Below the pieces are notes generated by a model that saw only the letters and a program-made list of their open reading frames with translations, did not search any database and was not told the origin of the DNA. The position numbers and the translations under genes were made by a program. Shown one piece after another: positions 7,034 to 14,562 of a stretch of DNA of 57,444 nt; positions within the stretch are counted from its first letter, which is position 1, and each line of letters begins with the position of its first letter. Source of the DNA: Candidatus Allofournierella merdigallinarum (GTDB taxonomy: Bacteria; Bacillota; Clostridia; Oscillospirales; Ruminococcaceae); contig DXAC01000060.1 of NCBI GenBank assembly GCA_019117205.1, forward strand, positions 1 to 57,444, read 5' to 3'.

Positions 7034-7990
7034 TCAGCCCACCTCCTCCAGGTCGCAGGGAACGGGCTCCAGCCGGATGCTCTCCATCAGTTCCTCCACC
7101 CGCTCTTTTTCCACATAGCCCACCTGGGAGAACAGGGCGTTGCACACCCCGCAGGCCATGGCCAGCCGCAGGGCGCGGGCGTCGTCCAGCCCGCGGACCA
7201 GCCCCACGCAGAAGCCGGCCACGGTGGCGTCGCCGCTGCCGATGGTGGAGCGGATGGGCAGGTCCGGCACCTGCGCCCGCAGGCAGAGCTCCCCGTGCAC
7301 CAGCACGCCGCCGGTGCGGCCGGTGCTCACCAGCACCCGCTCCACCCCCAGGCCCGCCATGCGGCGGGCAAGGCGGCGGGTCTGGACCTCGTCCTCCCCA
7401 AAAGGCTCGTCGAACAGCTCCCGCAGCTCGGCGGCGTTGGGCTTGGCGAAGCAGTACCGCCCGGGAAAGGACGCCTGAAGATACTGGCTGTTGGCGTCCA
7501 GGGCGCACAGCGCGCCGCGCCTGGCCGCCAGCTCGCTCACCAGCTTGTAGACCTCCGGCTCCATGCCCGCCATGGGGATGCCGGAACAGACCACCAGGTC
7601 GCCGGGGCACAGGTCCGCCTCCAACGCCTGGAGAAAGGCCTCCTGCTCCCGCCGGCCCACCGGCACGCTGGGCTCGGTGATCTCGGTCTCCCGGCCAAGG
7701 GCCCGGTCGATGATGTTTACGGTGGTGCGGGTCTCCGCCGGCAGGTAGAAAGGATGCAGCTCCACCCCATGGCGGCGCATATCCTCCTCCACCAGCCTGC
7801 CGTTGGCGCCGCCCAAAAAGCAGTACAGGCAGCAGGTCTCCCCCAGCTGGGAGATGACCCGGGCGGTGTTCACCCCTTTGCCGCCGGCGAACACCTGGGG
7901 CGCGATCTCCTTGTATTGGCTGCCGGCCCCGAAGCGGTCTATGTAATACACCCGGTCCACCACCGGGTTCAGACAGATCACCCGTATCAC
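7034..7990 (-). CDS. PfkB-family sugar-phosphate kinase (1-phosphofructokinase/tagatose-6-phosphate kinase type)
   Basis: 318 aa from the GTG at 7990, which overlaps the aldolase stop (GTGA), so the two are translationally coupled. The start IRVICLNPVVDRVYYID is the FruK/LacC opening. FAGGKGVNTARVISQLG is the conserved substrate-binding GGKG block. SGIPMAG, the CFAKPNAAEL segment and TIGSGDATVAGF (the PfkB signature-2 region with the catalytic Asp; GSGDA replaces the commoner GAGDS) complete the family. Next to a class II bisphosphate aldolase, the product is likely a ketose 1,6-bisphosphate, which the aldolase splits into two trioses. Tagatose-6-P and fructose-1-P cannot be told apart from the sequence. 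Confidence 0.85.
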   Translation of the reverse strand: MIRVICLNPVVDRVYYIDRFGAGSQYKEIAPQVFAGGKGVNTARVISQLGETCCLYCFLGGANGRLVEEDMRRHGVELHPFYLPAETRTTVNIIDRALGRETEITEPSVPVGRREQEAFLQALEADLCPGDLVVCSGIPMAGMEPEVYKLVSELAARRGALCALDANSQYLQASFPGRYCFAKPNAAELRELFDEPFGEDEVQTRRLARRMAGLGVERVLVSTGRTGGVLVHGELCLRAQVPDLPIRSTIGSGDATVAGFCVGLVRGLDDARALRLAMACGVCNALFSQVGYVEKERVEELMESIRLEPVPCDLEEVG

Positions 7991-8949
7991 GCCATCGCCC
8001 CTTCCCGGCACGCCGCCCGCGCACCCATCCCCGCGCTGTGCATCACATGGCACAGCTTGTGCTCCACCTCCTGGCGGAACGCCTCCCGGGCGGGCCGCAG
8101 GTAGGTGCGGGGGTCGTATTTTTCCGGCGTCTGCCGCAGGGCGCGGCGCACCTCGGTGGTAAACACAAGGTAATTGTCCACGTCCATGTTTACCTTGCGG
8201 ACCCCCAGCGCCACCGCGTCGGAGATGCTCTGCTCGCCGCAGTTGCGAAGCGGTTCCACCTGGGCGCCCTGGGCGTTGCAGGCCGCCACCAGGGCGGGCG
8301 GCAGCGACGCCCCGCCGTGGAGCACCAGGGGCAGCTCCCCCAGCGCCTCGTGGAGGCGGGCCAGCAGGGCCTTGTCCAGCGGCAGGTCGTCCGGCGCCTG
8401 CACGCCGCCGTGTGAGGTGCCCACCGCCACCGCCAGCGCGTCGCAGCCGGTGGCCTGCACGAAGCGGCAGGCCGCCGCCGGGTCGGTGAATTCGGCGTTT
8501 TCGGCGAACACCATGTCCTCAAAGCCGGGCAGCCGGCCCAGCTCGGCCTCCACCCACACGTTGCGGGCGTGGGCGTATTCCACCACCCGTCGGGTGCAGG
8601 CCACATTCTCCTCAAAGGGCAGGTGGGAGCCGTCGAACATCACCGCCTGCACCCCCGCCTCGATGGCCTCGAAGCAGGCCTCGGGGGTGGGGCAGTGGTC
8701 GTGCTGCAGGAACACCGGCGCGCCGCACGCCTGGGCGTAGCGCTTCATCGTTTCCACAAACAGGGGCCAGTTGCTGCCCAGATAGCCCCGGGCGCCCATG
8801 GAGAGCTGCACGATCAGAGGGGCGTCCTGGGCTTCGGCGGCTTCCAGCACCGCCTGCAGGGACTCCATGGAATTCACATTGAACGCCCCCAGGGCATAGC
8901 CGTCCCGGGCGGCGCACCGATACAGTGCGTTCGGTGAGACCAGCGGCAT
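7987..8949 (-). CDS. Class II fructose/tagatose-bisphosphate aldolase
   Basis: 320 aa. Zinc enzyme that cleaves a ketose bisphosphate into glyceraldehyde-3-phosphate and dihydroxyacetone phosphate. The visible Zn and active-site blocks are the HDH in VFLQHDHCPTPE, Glu in WVEAELGRLPG, His in AVGTSHGGV, HGGAS, and the VRKVNMDVDNYL phosphate-binding strand. FDGSHLPFEENV is the family's loop after the catalytic Asp-His. Length fits FbaA/GatY proteins. It overlaps the PfkB kinase by 4 bp and follows the esterase by 6 bp, so the trio is one unit with the ABC importer. A second, clearly different class II aldolase is at 31266-32120. Confidence 0.9.
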   Translation of the reverse strand: MPLVSPNALYRCAARDGYALGAFNVNSMESLQAVLEAAEAQDAPLIVQLSMGARGYLGSNWPLFVETMKRYAQACGAPVFLQHDHCPTPEACFEAIEAGVQAVMFDGSHLPFEENVACTRRVVEYAHARNVWVEAELGRLPGFEDMVFAENAEFTDPAAACRFVQATGCDALAVAVGTSHGGVQAPDDLPLDKALLARLHEALGELPLVLHGGASLPPALVAACNAQGAQVEPLRNCGEQSISDAVALGVRKVNMDVDNYLVFTTEVRRALRQTPEKYDPRTYLRPAREAFRQEVEHKLCHVMHSAGMGARAACREGAMA

Positions 8950-8955
8950 GGAACA

Positions 8956-9720
8956 TCACTCCTTTAAGGCTTGCCGCAGATATTCCCCCATCTCGGCCGC
9001 CACGGGCGCGAACTGCCCGGGCAGGTTGAACCAGGCATGGGGTTTTCCGTAAAACCAGACGGTGTCCACCCGGCTGCCCGCCCGCCGCAGCCCGTCGGCA
9101 AAGGCCCGGCACTGGGCGGGGGTCACCACCGTGTCGGCGGTGCCGTGCAGCAGCAGCAGCCGCCGCCCGGCGGGCCGGTAGGCGCTGGGATCCGCCTCCC
9201 GCAGGCCGCCGGGGCGGCCGGCCAGAAAGCCGTCCACCCTGGCGCGCTCGCAGGGGTTGTTCTCGTAGAAGCCGGGCAGGTCGCAGATGCCGTTGAGCAG
9301 CATCGCCTGGCGCGGCCGCGCGCCGGCGGGCACCCCCCACCGGGCCAGCTGCGCCTCGCCCGCCAGCACAGCCAGCGCGGCGATGCAGCCGCCGGGGGAG
9401 CCCCCCGCCAGGAACAGCCGCCCCGGGCCCAGCCCGGTGCGCCGGCCCAGCCAGCGGAACGCGCTCACCGCGTCCTGCACCGGCGCGGGAAAGGGGTGGG
9501 CGGGGGCAAGGCGGTAGTCCAGCGACAGGCAGGCCACCGGCCCGCCGCCGCTCAGGCGGCGGCACAGGGGGCCGAACTGGCCGCGGCTGCCCCCCACGAA
9601 CCCGCCGCCGTGGAGGAACACCACCCCCGCGTCCACCGGGCCCCGGGGCAGGTAGAGATCCGCCGCGAGGCCGCCGATGTCCACCGTTTCATGGAAAAGG
9701 GCGGTGCAGCGCCGGCTCAC
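8956..9720 (-). CDS. Alpha/beta-hydrolase (HSL/carboxylesterase-like)
   Basis: 254 aa from a GTG at 9720 that overlaps the stop of the binding-protein gene. Hormone-sensitive-lipase type features are visible: oxyanion HGGGF (about residues 37-41), the nucleophile elbow as GGSPGG (Gly-x-Ser-x-Gly with an extra Gly), the acid Asp in LLLHGTADTVV, and the catalytic His in KPHAWFNLP. No signal peptide is present, so the enzyme is cytoplasmic. Position between an importer and sugar-catabolic genes suggests it removes an ester group (for example acetyl) from the imported compound. That is inference; the substrate is unknown. Confidence 0.8.
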   Translation of the reverse strand: MSRRCTALFHETVDIGGLAADLYLPRGPVDAGVVFLHGGGFVGGSRGQFGPLCRRLSGGGPVACLSLDYRLAPAHPFPAPVQDAVSAFRWLGRRTGLGPGRLFLAGGSPGGCIAALAVLAGEAQLARWGVPAGARPRQAMLLNGICDLPGFYENNPCERARVDGFLAGRPGGLREADPSAYRPAGRRLLLLHGTADTVVTPAQCRAFADGLRRAGSRVDTVWFYGKPHAWFNLPGQFAPVAAEMGEYLRQALKE

Positions 9721-10790
9721 TCCACGCCCACGTCCTTCATGGCCTGGAGCAGGTAGTCCAGCTTCACATAGTTCTCGGCGGGCACGTCATAGGAGGCGTC
9801 CAGCAGGCCGGCGTCCAGGAACATGTCTTTCACCGTGTCGTACCATTTCAGCATGGTGCCGTCCTCGGCCAGCTGCTTCATCTCGGATGTGCTCAGCCAG
9901 TTGGTCTTCTCCGCGACAAGATGGGCGGTGTCGTAGTCGGTGCTGATGTACTCGGCCACCTTGGCCACGGTGCCTTCCATGTCGTCATAGCGGTCCTGGG
10001 TGCCCTTGAGCCAGGCGCGCAGGAAGCGCACCACCACGTCCTCGTTCTTCTCCAGGAACGACTGGGTGGTCACCCAGCTGTTGGTGAACACCGCGTCGGG
10101 CAGGAAGTCCGCCGAGCTGCACAGGGTGCGCACGTTCTCCTCGCCCATGTCCTTGCGGATCTGGTCGGTGTAGGGGGACTCGATGGAGATGGCGTCGATC
10201 TGGTTGGTCATAAAGGCGGTGACCTTGCCGGAGGCGTCCATGTTGATCATGTTCACGTCGGATTTCTCCATGCCGTTCAGCTTCAGGCCCATGGAGAGCA
10301 CCAGCTCGCTGGTGGTGCCGGCGCTGATGGCCACGTTCTTGCCCTTGAGGTCCTGCATGGTCTCGATGCCGCCGGCGGCGGGCACCATGATCTCACCGCT
10401 CACGTCGGTGCTGTCCAGCGCCAGGATCACGCACTGGCCCTGGGGCGCGAACACGTGGGCGCCCACGCCCAGGTAGCCCAGGTCGATCTCGCCGCTGGCC
10501 ATGGCGGCCAGCTCGGTGGCGCCGCTGGTGAACTGGACCAGCTCCACCTCCAGGTTCTCCTCCTCGAAGTAGCCGTTGTCGATGGCGTTGAGCAGGCCGC
10601 CCGCGCCGGTGATGTGGGGATGATAGGCAATGGTGATCCTGGCCCGCTCGACGCTCTCCGCCTCGCTGGCGGTGGACGAGGTCCCGGGGGTGCTGGCGGG
10701 GGCAGACGCCTGCGAGGGGGCGCTGCCACAGCCGGCGAACAGGCTGAGGGCCAGGCCCAGGGTCAATGCGACAGACAGTAACTTTTTCAT
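9717..10790 (-). CDS. ABC transporter substrate-binding lipoprotein, NMT1/SsuA-TauA type
   Basis: 357 aa. An N-terminal Lys-Lys pair, a hydrophobic stretch and the lipobox LFAGC (Cys about 21) mark a membrane-anchored lipoprotein; a Ser/Ala/Pro-rich linker follows. The mature part opens with ITIAYHPHITGAG and carries blocks typical of the NMT1/THI5-like fold (GEIDLGYLGVGA, LKGKNVAISAGTTSELVL). The start follows GGAGGAGCAAC. Family members deliver sulfonates, pyrimidine-like or aromatic compounds, not usually sugars. It is the receptor of the adjacent ATPase/permease pair and has a paralogue at 44168-45223, which sits next to carbohydrate-type enzymes. Ligand unknown. Confidence 0.87.
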   Translation of the reverse strand: MKKLLSVALTLGLALSLFAGCGSAPSQASAPASTPGTSSTASEAESVERARITIAYHPHITGAGGLLNAIDNGYFEEENLEVELVQFTSGATELAAMASGEIDLGYLGVGAHVFAPQGQCVILALDSTDVSGEIMVPAAGGIETMQDLKGKNVAISAGTTSELVLSMGLKLNGMEKSDVNMINMDASGKVTAFMTNQIDAISIESPYTDQIRKDMGEENVRTLCSSADFLPDAVFTNSWVTTQSFLEKNEDVVVRFLRAWLKGTQDRYDDMEGTVAKVAEYISTDYDTAHLVAEKTNWLSTSEMKQLAEDGTMLKWYDTVKDMFLDAGLLDASYDVPAENYVKLDYLLQAMKDVGVE

Positions 10791-10832
10791 GTTGCTCCTC
10801 CTTGATCTTTTCTTTAATTTAAGGCGCGGGGA

Positions 10833-11615
10833 TCACTTGGCGTTGGCCAGGTACTCCCGGTACACCTTGTTCCAGATGTCGTTTTTCAGCTCGTTGAACG
10901 CGGGGGTCAGCTTGGTCTGCTGGTTCCGGGGATAGGGCAGGTCCACGTCCACGATCTCCCGGATGCGCCCCGGGCCGGCGCTCATGATGATGATCTTGGT
11001 GGCAAGCAGCACCGCTTCCTCCACGTCGTGGGTGATGAAAAAGCAGGTCTTTTTCTCCGACTGCCAGGTGTTCAGCAGGTTCTCCTGCAGCTGGGCGCGG
11101 GTCTGGGCGTCCAGCGCGCCGAACGGCTCGTCCATGAGCAGCACCTCCGGGTCGGTGGCGTAGGCCCGGGCGATGGCCACCCGCTGCTTCATGCCGCCCG
11201 AGAGCTCCTTGGGATAGGCGCCCGCGAATTTCTCCAGGCCCACCAGCCGGATGTACTTCTCCGCCAGCTCCCGCCGGCGCTGCTTTTCCACCCGCTTCAT
11301 CTTCAGGCCGAACTCCACGTTTTTCTGCACCGTGAGCCAGGGGTACAGGGCGTACTGCTGAAAGACCACGCCCTTGCCCTTACCGGGGCCGGTGACCTCC
11401 TCCCCCCGCACCCGCACGCTGCCGGTGGTGGGGGCGAGCAGCCCCGCCACGATGTTCATCAGGGTGGTCTTGCCGCAGCCGGAGGGGCCCACCACGCAGA
11501 TGAACTCGTTGCGCTGCACGTTCAGGTCCACCGTGTCCAGCGCCAGAAAGCGGCCGTCCCGGCCCTCGTAGCTCTTGGTCACGCCGCTGATCTCGATCTC
11601 GTAGCGGTCACTCAT
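10833..11615 (-). CDS. ABC transporter ATP-binding protein, SsuB/TauB-like
   Basis: 260 aa. Walker A GPSGCGKTT, Q-loop FQQYALYPW, signature LSGGMKQRVAIARA, Walker B VLLMDEPFGALD and H-loop FITHDVEEAV are all present, so it should be an active ATPase energising the importer on the cytoplasmic face. The start is 1 nt after the permease stop, with GGAGGTGAAGTGAG inside the permease's 3' end. The C-terminal tail TPAFNELKNDIWNKVYREYL matches the tail of the ATPase at 47242 and seems specific to this pair. That paralogue has about 27 extra residues before the signature motif, which are absent here. Confidence 0.92.
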   Translation of the reverse strand: MSDRYEIEISGVTKSYEGRDGRFLALDTVDLNVQRNEFICVVGPSGCGKTTLMNIVAGLLAPTTGSVRVRGEEVTGPGKGKGVVFQQYALYPWLTVQKNVEFGLKMKRVEKQRRRELAEKYIRLVGLEKFAGAYPKELSGGMKQRVAIARAYATDPEVLLMDEPFGALDAQTRAQLQENLLNTWQSEKKTCFFITHDVEEAVLLATKIIIMSAGPGRIREIVDVDLPYPRNQQTKLTPAFNELKNDIWNKVYREYLANAK

Positions 11616-11616
11616 C

Positions 11617-12393
11617 TCACTTCACCTCCTGCCAGCCGGTGAGCTTCCGCTCCAGAAGCAGCACCAGCTTGTCAAACAAAAAGCCGATCACGCCGATCAC
11701 GATGATGCCCATCAGCACCACATCCATCTGGAAGTACATGCCCGCCTGCTGGATCATGGTGCCCAGGCCGGTGGAGGAGCCGGTGAGCTCCGCCGCCACC
11801 AGCGTGGTCAGCGCGCTGGCCAGGCCCAGCCGGATGCCGGTGAGGATGTAGGGCACCGCCGCCGGCACCACCACGTTCACAAAGATCTGGGCGTCGTTGG
11901 CGTCGAACACCCGGGCCGCCTTGATGAGGGTGGCGTCCACGTTTTTCACGCCCTGGTAGATGGTGACCACCATGGTGAGGAACACGGCGAAGAAGATGAT
12001 GGCCACCTTGGCCGAGGTGCCGATGCCGAACGTGGCGATGATGATGGGGATCAGGGCGATGGGCGGGATGGTGCGCAAAAACTGGATCCAGGGCTCCACG
12101 ATCACCCGGAACGAGTCGTACCAGCCCAGCAAAAAGGCCACCGGGATGGAGCACACCAGCCCCAGGGCAAAGCCCAGGATGACCCGCAGCAGGCTGTCGC
12201 GGATGTGCATCACCAGCACGCCGCTGGCCAGGTTCTTGCACAGGGCGGCCCACACCCGGGCGGGCGACACGATCACCGTGCTGATGCTCGGCACGCTGGA
12301 CAGCGCCCACCAGGCCAGGATGGCGATGGCTGCCGAAAGGCAAAGGCAGATGGTTTGGTACAGCGTTTTGTGGCGAAGTTTGAACCGTTGCAT
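11617..12393 (-). CDS. ABC transporter permease, SsuC/TauC-like
   Basis: 258 aa with about six transmembrane segments and the EAA-like coupling loop around NVDATLIKAARVFDANDAQIFVNVVVPAAVP, where the family contacts its ATPase. FLRTIPPIALIPIIIATFG is the helix typical of SsuC/TauC permeases, and the same phrase recurs in the paralogue at 48117. It is the first gene of the importer/esterase/aldolase/kinase operon. A 22-bp LacI-type operator lies 31 bp upstream of the start (12424-12445). No strong housekeeping promoter is visible in the 91-bp gap after the regulator gene, so transcription may come partly from the regulator's promoter. Confidence 0.9.
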   Translation of the reverse strand: MQRFKLRHKTLYQTICLCLSAAIAILAWWALSSVPSISTVIVSPARVWAALCKNLASGVLVMHIRDSLLRVILGFALGLVCSIPVAFLLGWYDSFRVIVEPWIQFLRTIPPIALIPIIIATFGIGTSAKVAIIFFAVFLTMVVTIYQGVKNVDATLIKAARVFDANDAQIFVNVVVPAAVPYILTGIRLGLASALTTLVAAELTGSSTGLGTMIQQAGMYFQMDVVLMGIIVIGVIGFLFDKLVLLLERKLTGWQEVK

Positions 12394-12423
12394 AATTTCA
12401 TCCTTCCTTTATTGATCTCCCAT

Positions 12424-12445
12424 GGATAGAAAACGTTTTCTATCC
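12424..12445. promoter_or_regulatory. LacI-1 operator in front of the importer operon
   Basis: A perfect 22-bp palindrome, GGATAGAAAAC joined to its complement, has the central CG typical of LacI-family operators. It lies between the regulator's stop (12485) and the permease start (12393). The 14-bp core AGAAAACGTTTTCT recurs with one change each at 13502-13515 and 13630-13643. Confidence 0.85.
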
Positions 12446-12484
12446 GCACGTAAGGGCACCTTTCCCGGTGTGCCGCCCCGGGGG

Positions 12485-13489
12485 TCAGAGGCGGCGCACC
12501 GAATCAAAGCGGCACAGCGGCGCGTCCAGGATGATCCTGCGGGGCGCGCCGTCGCCCTTTTCCAGCAGCGAGCAGAGGATGTCGCCCGCCTTTTCCCCCA
12601 TCTCCAGCCCGTCCTGCAGCGCACAGGTGATGCCCGGGTGGATGTACCGGTTGCAGATCAGGTCGCCGAACGCGATGAGGGACACGTCCTGCCAGATCTT
12701 GAGCCCCAGCTGCCCCAGGGCGTGGAGGGTGCCCTCCACCATGATATTGTTGGCGCAGTAGAGGGCGGTGGGGGGCGTGGGCAGGTTCATCACCCGGCAG
12801 ACGAAGTCCCGGGCGTCCTGGTCGCTGAAGCCGGAGGGGCTTATGTACTCCTCCCGGGGCGGGATGCCCGCCTGGGCGAGGGCGTCCAGGTAGCCGTCCA
12901 GCCGGGCGCGGCCGTTGGGGTTCTCCAGGGTGACGTTCACGATGCCGATGCGGCGGTGGTTGTTTTCGATGAGTTCCTCGGTGAGGCGGCGGGAGGTCTC
13001 CCGGTCGTTCCAGCGCACCTCGTTGACGGCCAGGCCCTCCACCGGGCGGTCGATGAGCACCACAGGGATGCCCATCTGCAAAAAGTTGCGAATGGTGTCC
13101 GACTGGTGATCCACCGCGGCGATGACCAGGCCGTCCACCCGGCGCTCCAGCAGGGCGTCCAGCAGCTGGCGCTCCTTTTCGGGGCTGCTGTCGGAGCTGG
13201 CGATCACCAGGCTGCGCCCGCTGTGCTGCAGGCTGCCTTCCAGGCCCTTGGCGGCCTCCATGAAAAAGTGATTGGAGATGTCCGGCACCACCATGGCCAC
13301 CAGATTGGTGCGGCTGCGGCGAAGCCCGCGGGCCACCGCGTTGGGGCGGTAGTTCAGCTTGCGGATGGCCTGCTCCACCCGCTCCCGGGCATCCTGGCTC
13401 ACCGGGTAATTCCCATTGATCACCCGGGAGACCGTCGTGATGGAGACCTGCGCCAAGGCCGCAATGTCTTTGATCGTCGCTTCTTTCAT
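12485..13489 (-). CDS. LacI-family transcriptional regulator (LacI-1)
   Basis: 334 aa from ATG 13489, with AAGGTGA just upstream; a longer frame to 13531 would start inside the operator. The N-terminal helix-turn-helix TIKDIAALAQVSITTVSRVIN (about 4-24), the hinge helix with YRPNAVARGLRR (about 45-57) and a periplasmic-binding-protein-like effector domain (about 60-330, opening NLVAMVVPDISNHFF) make a full-length repressor. Three sites with the AGAAAACGTTTTCT core flank it: one before the importer operon, one in its own leader and one about 129 bp further up. Likely role: repressor of itself and of the importer/aldolase/kinase operon, released by a sugar or sugar phosphate. Confidence 0.92.
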   Translation of the reverse strand: MKEATIKDIAALAQVSITTVSRVINGNYPVSQDARERVEQAIRKLNYRPNAVARGLRRSRTNLVAMVVPDISNHFFMEAAKGLEGSLQHSGRSLVIASSDSSPEKERQLLDALLERRVDGLVIAAVDHQSDTIRNFLQMGIPVVLIDRPVEGLAVNEVRWNDRETSRRLTEELIENNHRRIGIVNVTLENPNGRARLDGYLDALAQAGIPPREEYISPSGFSDQDARDFVCRVMNLPTPPTALYCANNIMVEGTLHALGQLGLKIWQDVSLIAFGDLICNRYIHPGITCALQDGLEMGEKAGDILCSLLEKGDGAPRRIILDAPLCRFDSVRRL

Positions 13490-13501
13490 TTCCGTCACCT
13501 T

Positions 13502-13515
13502 AGAAATCGTTTTCT
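13502..13515. promoter_or_regulatory. LacI-1 autoregulatory operator
   Basis: AGAAATCGTTTTCT differs by one base from the core of the 12424-12445 operator. It sits just downstream of the expected transcription start of the regulator and ends 13 bp before its ATG. Confidence 0.75.
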
Positions 13516-13527
13516 GATCGCATTTAT

Positions 13528-13556
13528 ACAATACTTCACATCGAGCCGTCTGTCAA
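13528..13556 (-). promoter_or_regulatory. Promoter of the LacI-1 gene
   Basis: A consensus TTGACA (13556-13551) is followed after 17 bp by TATTGT (13533-13528). The operator at 13502-13515 falls at about +6 to +19, a position expected for repression. Confidence 0.65.
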
Positions 13557-13627
13557 TGGCTCCACATGAAATTCGGCATTATCCCCGCACCGGCCTCCCC
13601 TTGTTTCGTCAGAACGCCGATGGATTT

Positions 13628-13645
13628 ATAGAAAACGTATTCTAT
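13628..13645. promoter_or_regulatory. Distal LacI-1 operator
   Basis: ATAGAAAACGTATTCTAT is an 18-bp near-palindrome with one mismatch and the same core as 12424-12445. It is centred about 128 bp upstream of the 13502-13515 site, close to the yaaA 3' end, a spacing suited to DNA looping. Confidence 0.7.
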
Positions 13646-13685
13646 CCTGCCGTCCGCCCCCGGGCCCGCCACGCCGGGCGCGTTT

Positions 13686-14435
13686 TCAGCCGCCGCGCCG
13701 CACAAAGACCAGCCGGTCGGCCCCGGCGTGGCGGGCGGAAAAGCAAAAGCCCTGGCCGGTGAACTCCCGCAGCTGCTCGGGGCGCTCCACCCGGTTTTGC
13801 GCCATCCAGCGCACCATCTCTCCCCGGGCCATCTTGCACAGGGTGGCCTTTTCCACCAGCTTGTCCCCCTTTTCCACCGCGAAGACGCAGCGCACCAGCC
13901 GCACGCCGGCGGGCAGGTGGCGGGACACCGCCAGGCTGTACTCCCGCGAGGCCAGGTCCACCACGCAGTCGCACTCGGCGGCCAGGGCCCGGGCGGGGGC
14001 GTCGGCCCAGAAGTGGTACAGGTCCTTTCTGCCGTCCACCGCCAGCTTCGCGCCCATCTCCAGCCGGTAGGGGCGCACCCCGTCGAACGGGCGCAGCAGC
14101 CCGTAAAAGCCCGAGAGGATACGCAGGTGCTCCCGCACGTAGGCGAATTCCGTGTCGGTGAACACCTCGGGGGCCATGTATTTGTACTGGATGCCCACAT
14201 ATGCCAGGATGGCCGGGGTGAGCCGGCGGTCCAGGTCCATCTCCGCCAGCCGGGCGGCGTTGAGCCGGGCCAGGGACTCATTGCAGCCCCACAGTGTCCG
14301 CAGGGCCGGGTAGTCCAGCGCCCGCAGGGCTTCCAGCACCCGCCGGGCCTTGTCCAGAAACAGCGGCGTCTCCAGCCAGGGCAGGCTGTCCACGTCCTCT
14401 TTCATCTGTTTTGCCGGCGAGAGGATGATCCGCAT
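13686..14435 (-). CDS. yaaA: YaaA family protein (DUF328/UPF0246, peroxide-stress protein)
   Basis: 249 aa from ATG 14435 (AAAGGGG site), full length for the family. It starts with the diagnostic MRIILSPAKQMK, and also shows NESLARLNAAR, the YKYMAPEVFTDTEFAYVREHLRILSGFYGLLRPFDGV region (split here for length: positions about 95-130) and GVRPYRLEMGAKL. In E. coli YaaA is OxyR-induced, binds DNA and lowers free iron under peroxide stress. Here it stands next to the rubrerythrin/rubredoxin operon, which fits an oxidative-stress neighbourhood, but it has its own extended -10 promoter and no clear terminator before the LacI-1 region. Confidence 0.92.
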   Translation of the reverse strand: MRIILSPAKQMKEDVDSLPWLETPLFLDKARRVLEALRALDYPALRTLWGCNESLARLNAARLAEMDLDRRLTPAILAYVGIQYKYMAPEVFTDTEFAYVREHLRILSGFYGLLRPFDGVRPYRLEMGAKLAVDGRKDLYHFWADAPARALAAECDCVVDLASREYSLAVSRHLPAGVRLVRCVFAVEKGDKLVEKATLCKMARGEMVRWMAQNRVERPEQLREFTGQGFCFSARHAGADRLVFVRRGG

Positions 14436-14469
14436 GGCGCCGCGCCCCTTTCCCTTTTCGTTCAGATAC

Positions 14470-14478
14470 AGTATACCA
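14470..14478 (-). promoter_or_regulatory. Extended -10 promoter of yaaA
   Basis: On the minus strand TGGTATACT supplies a TGn extension plus a near-consensus -10 (14475-14470), about 35 bp upstream of the start codon. No good -35 hexamer is seen. Confidence 0.5.
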
Positions 14479-14520
14479 CATCCCGCCCCCGAAACCACAG
14501 CCGCCGGGCTTCCGCGCCGA

Positions 14521-14549
14521 AAAAACAGGCCGGGCGCTGCGCGCCCGGT
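14521..14549 (-). terminator. Terminator of the rubrerythrin operon
   Basis: An 8-bp GC stem (14531-14538 with 14542-14549, 3-nt loop) is followed on the minus strand by TTTTTT at 14526-14521, 14 bp after the stop at 14563. Confidence 0.8.
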
Positions 14550-14562
14550 CCTTTCGCCCGGA

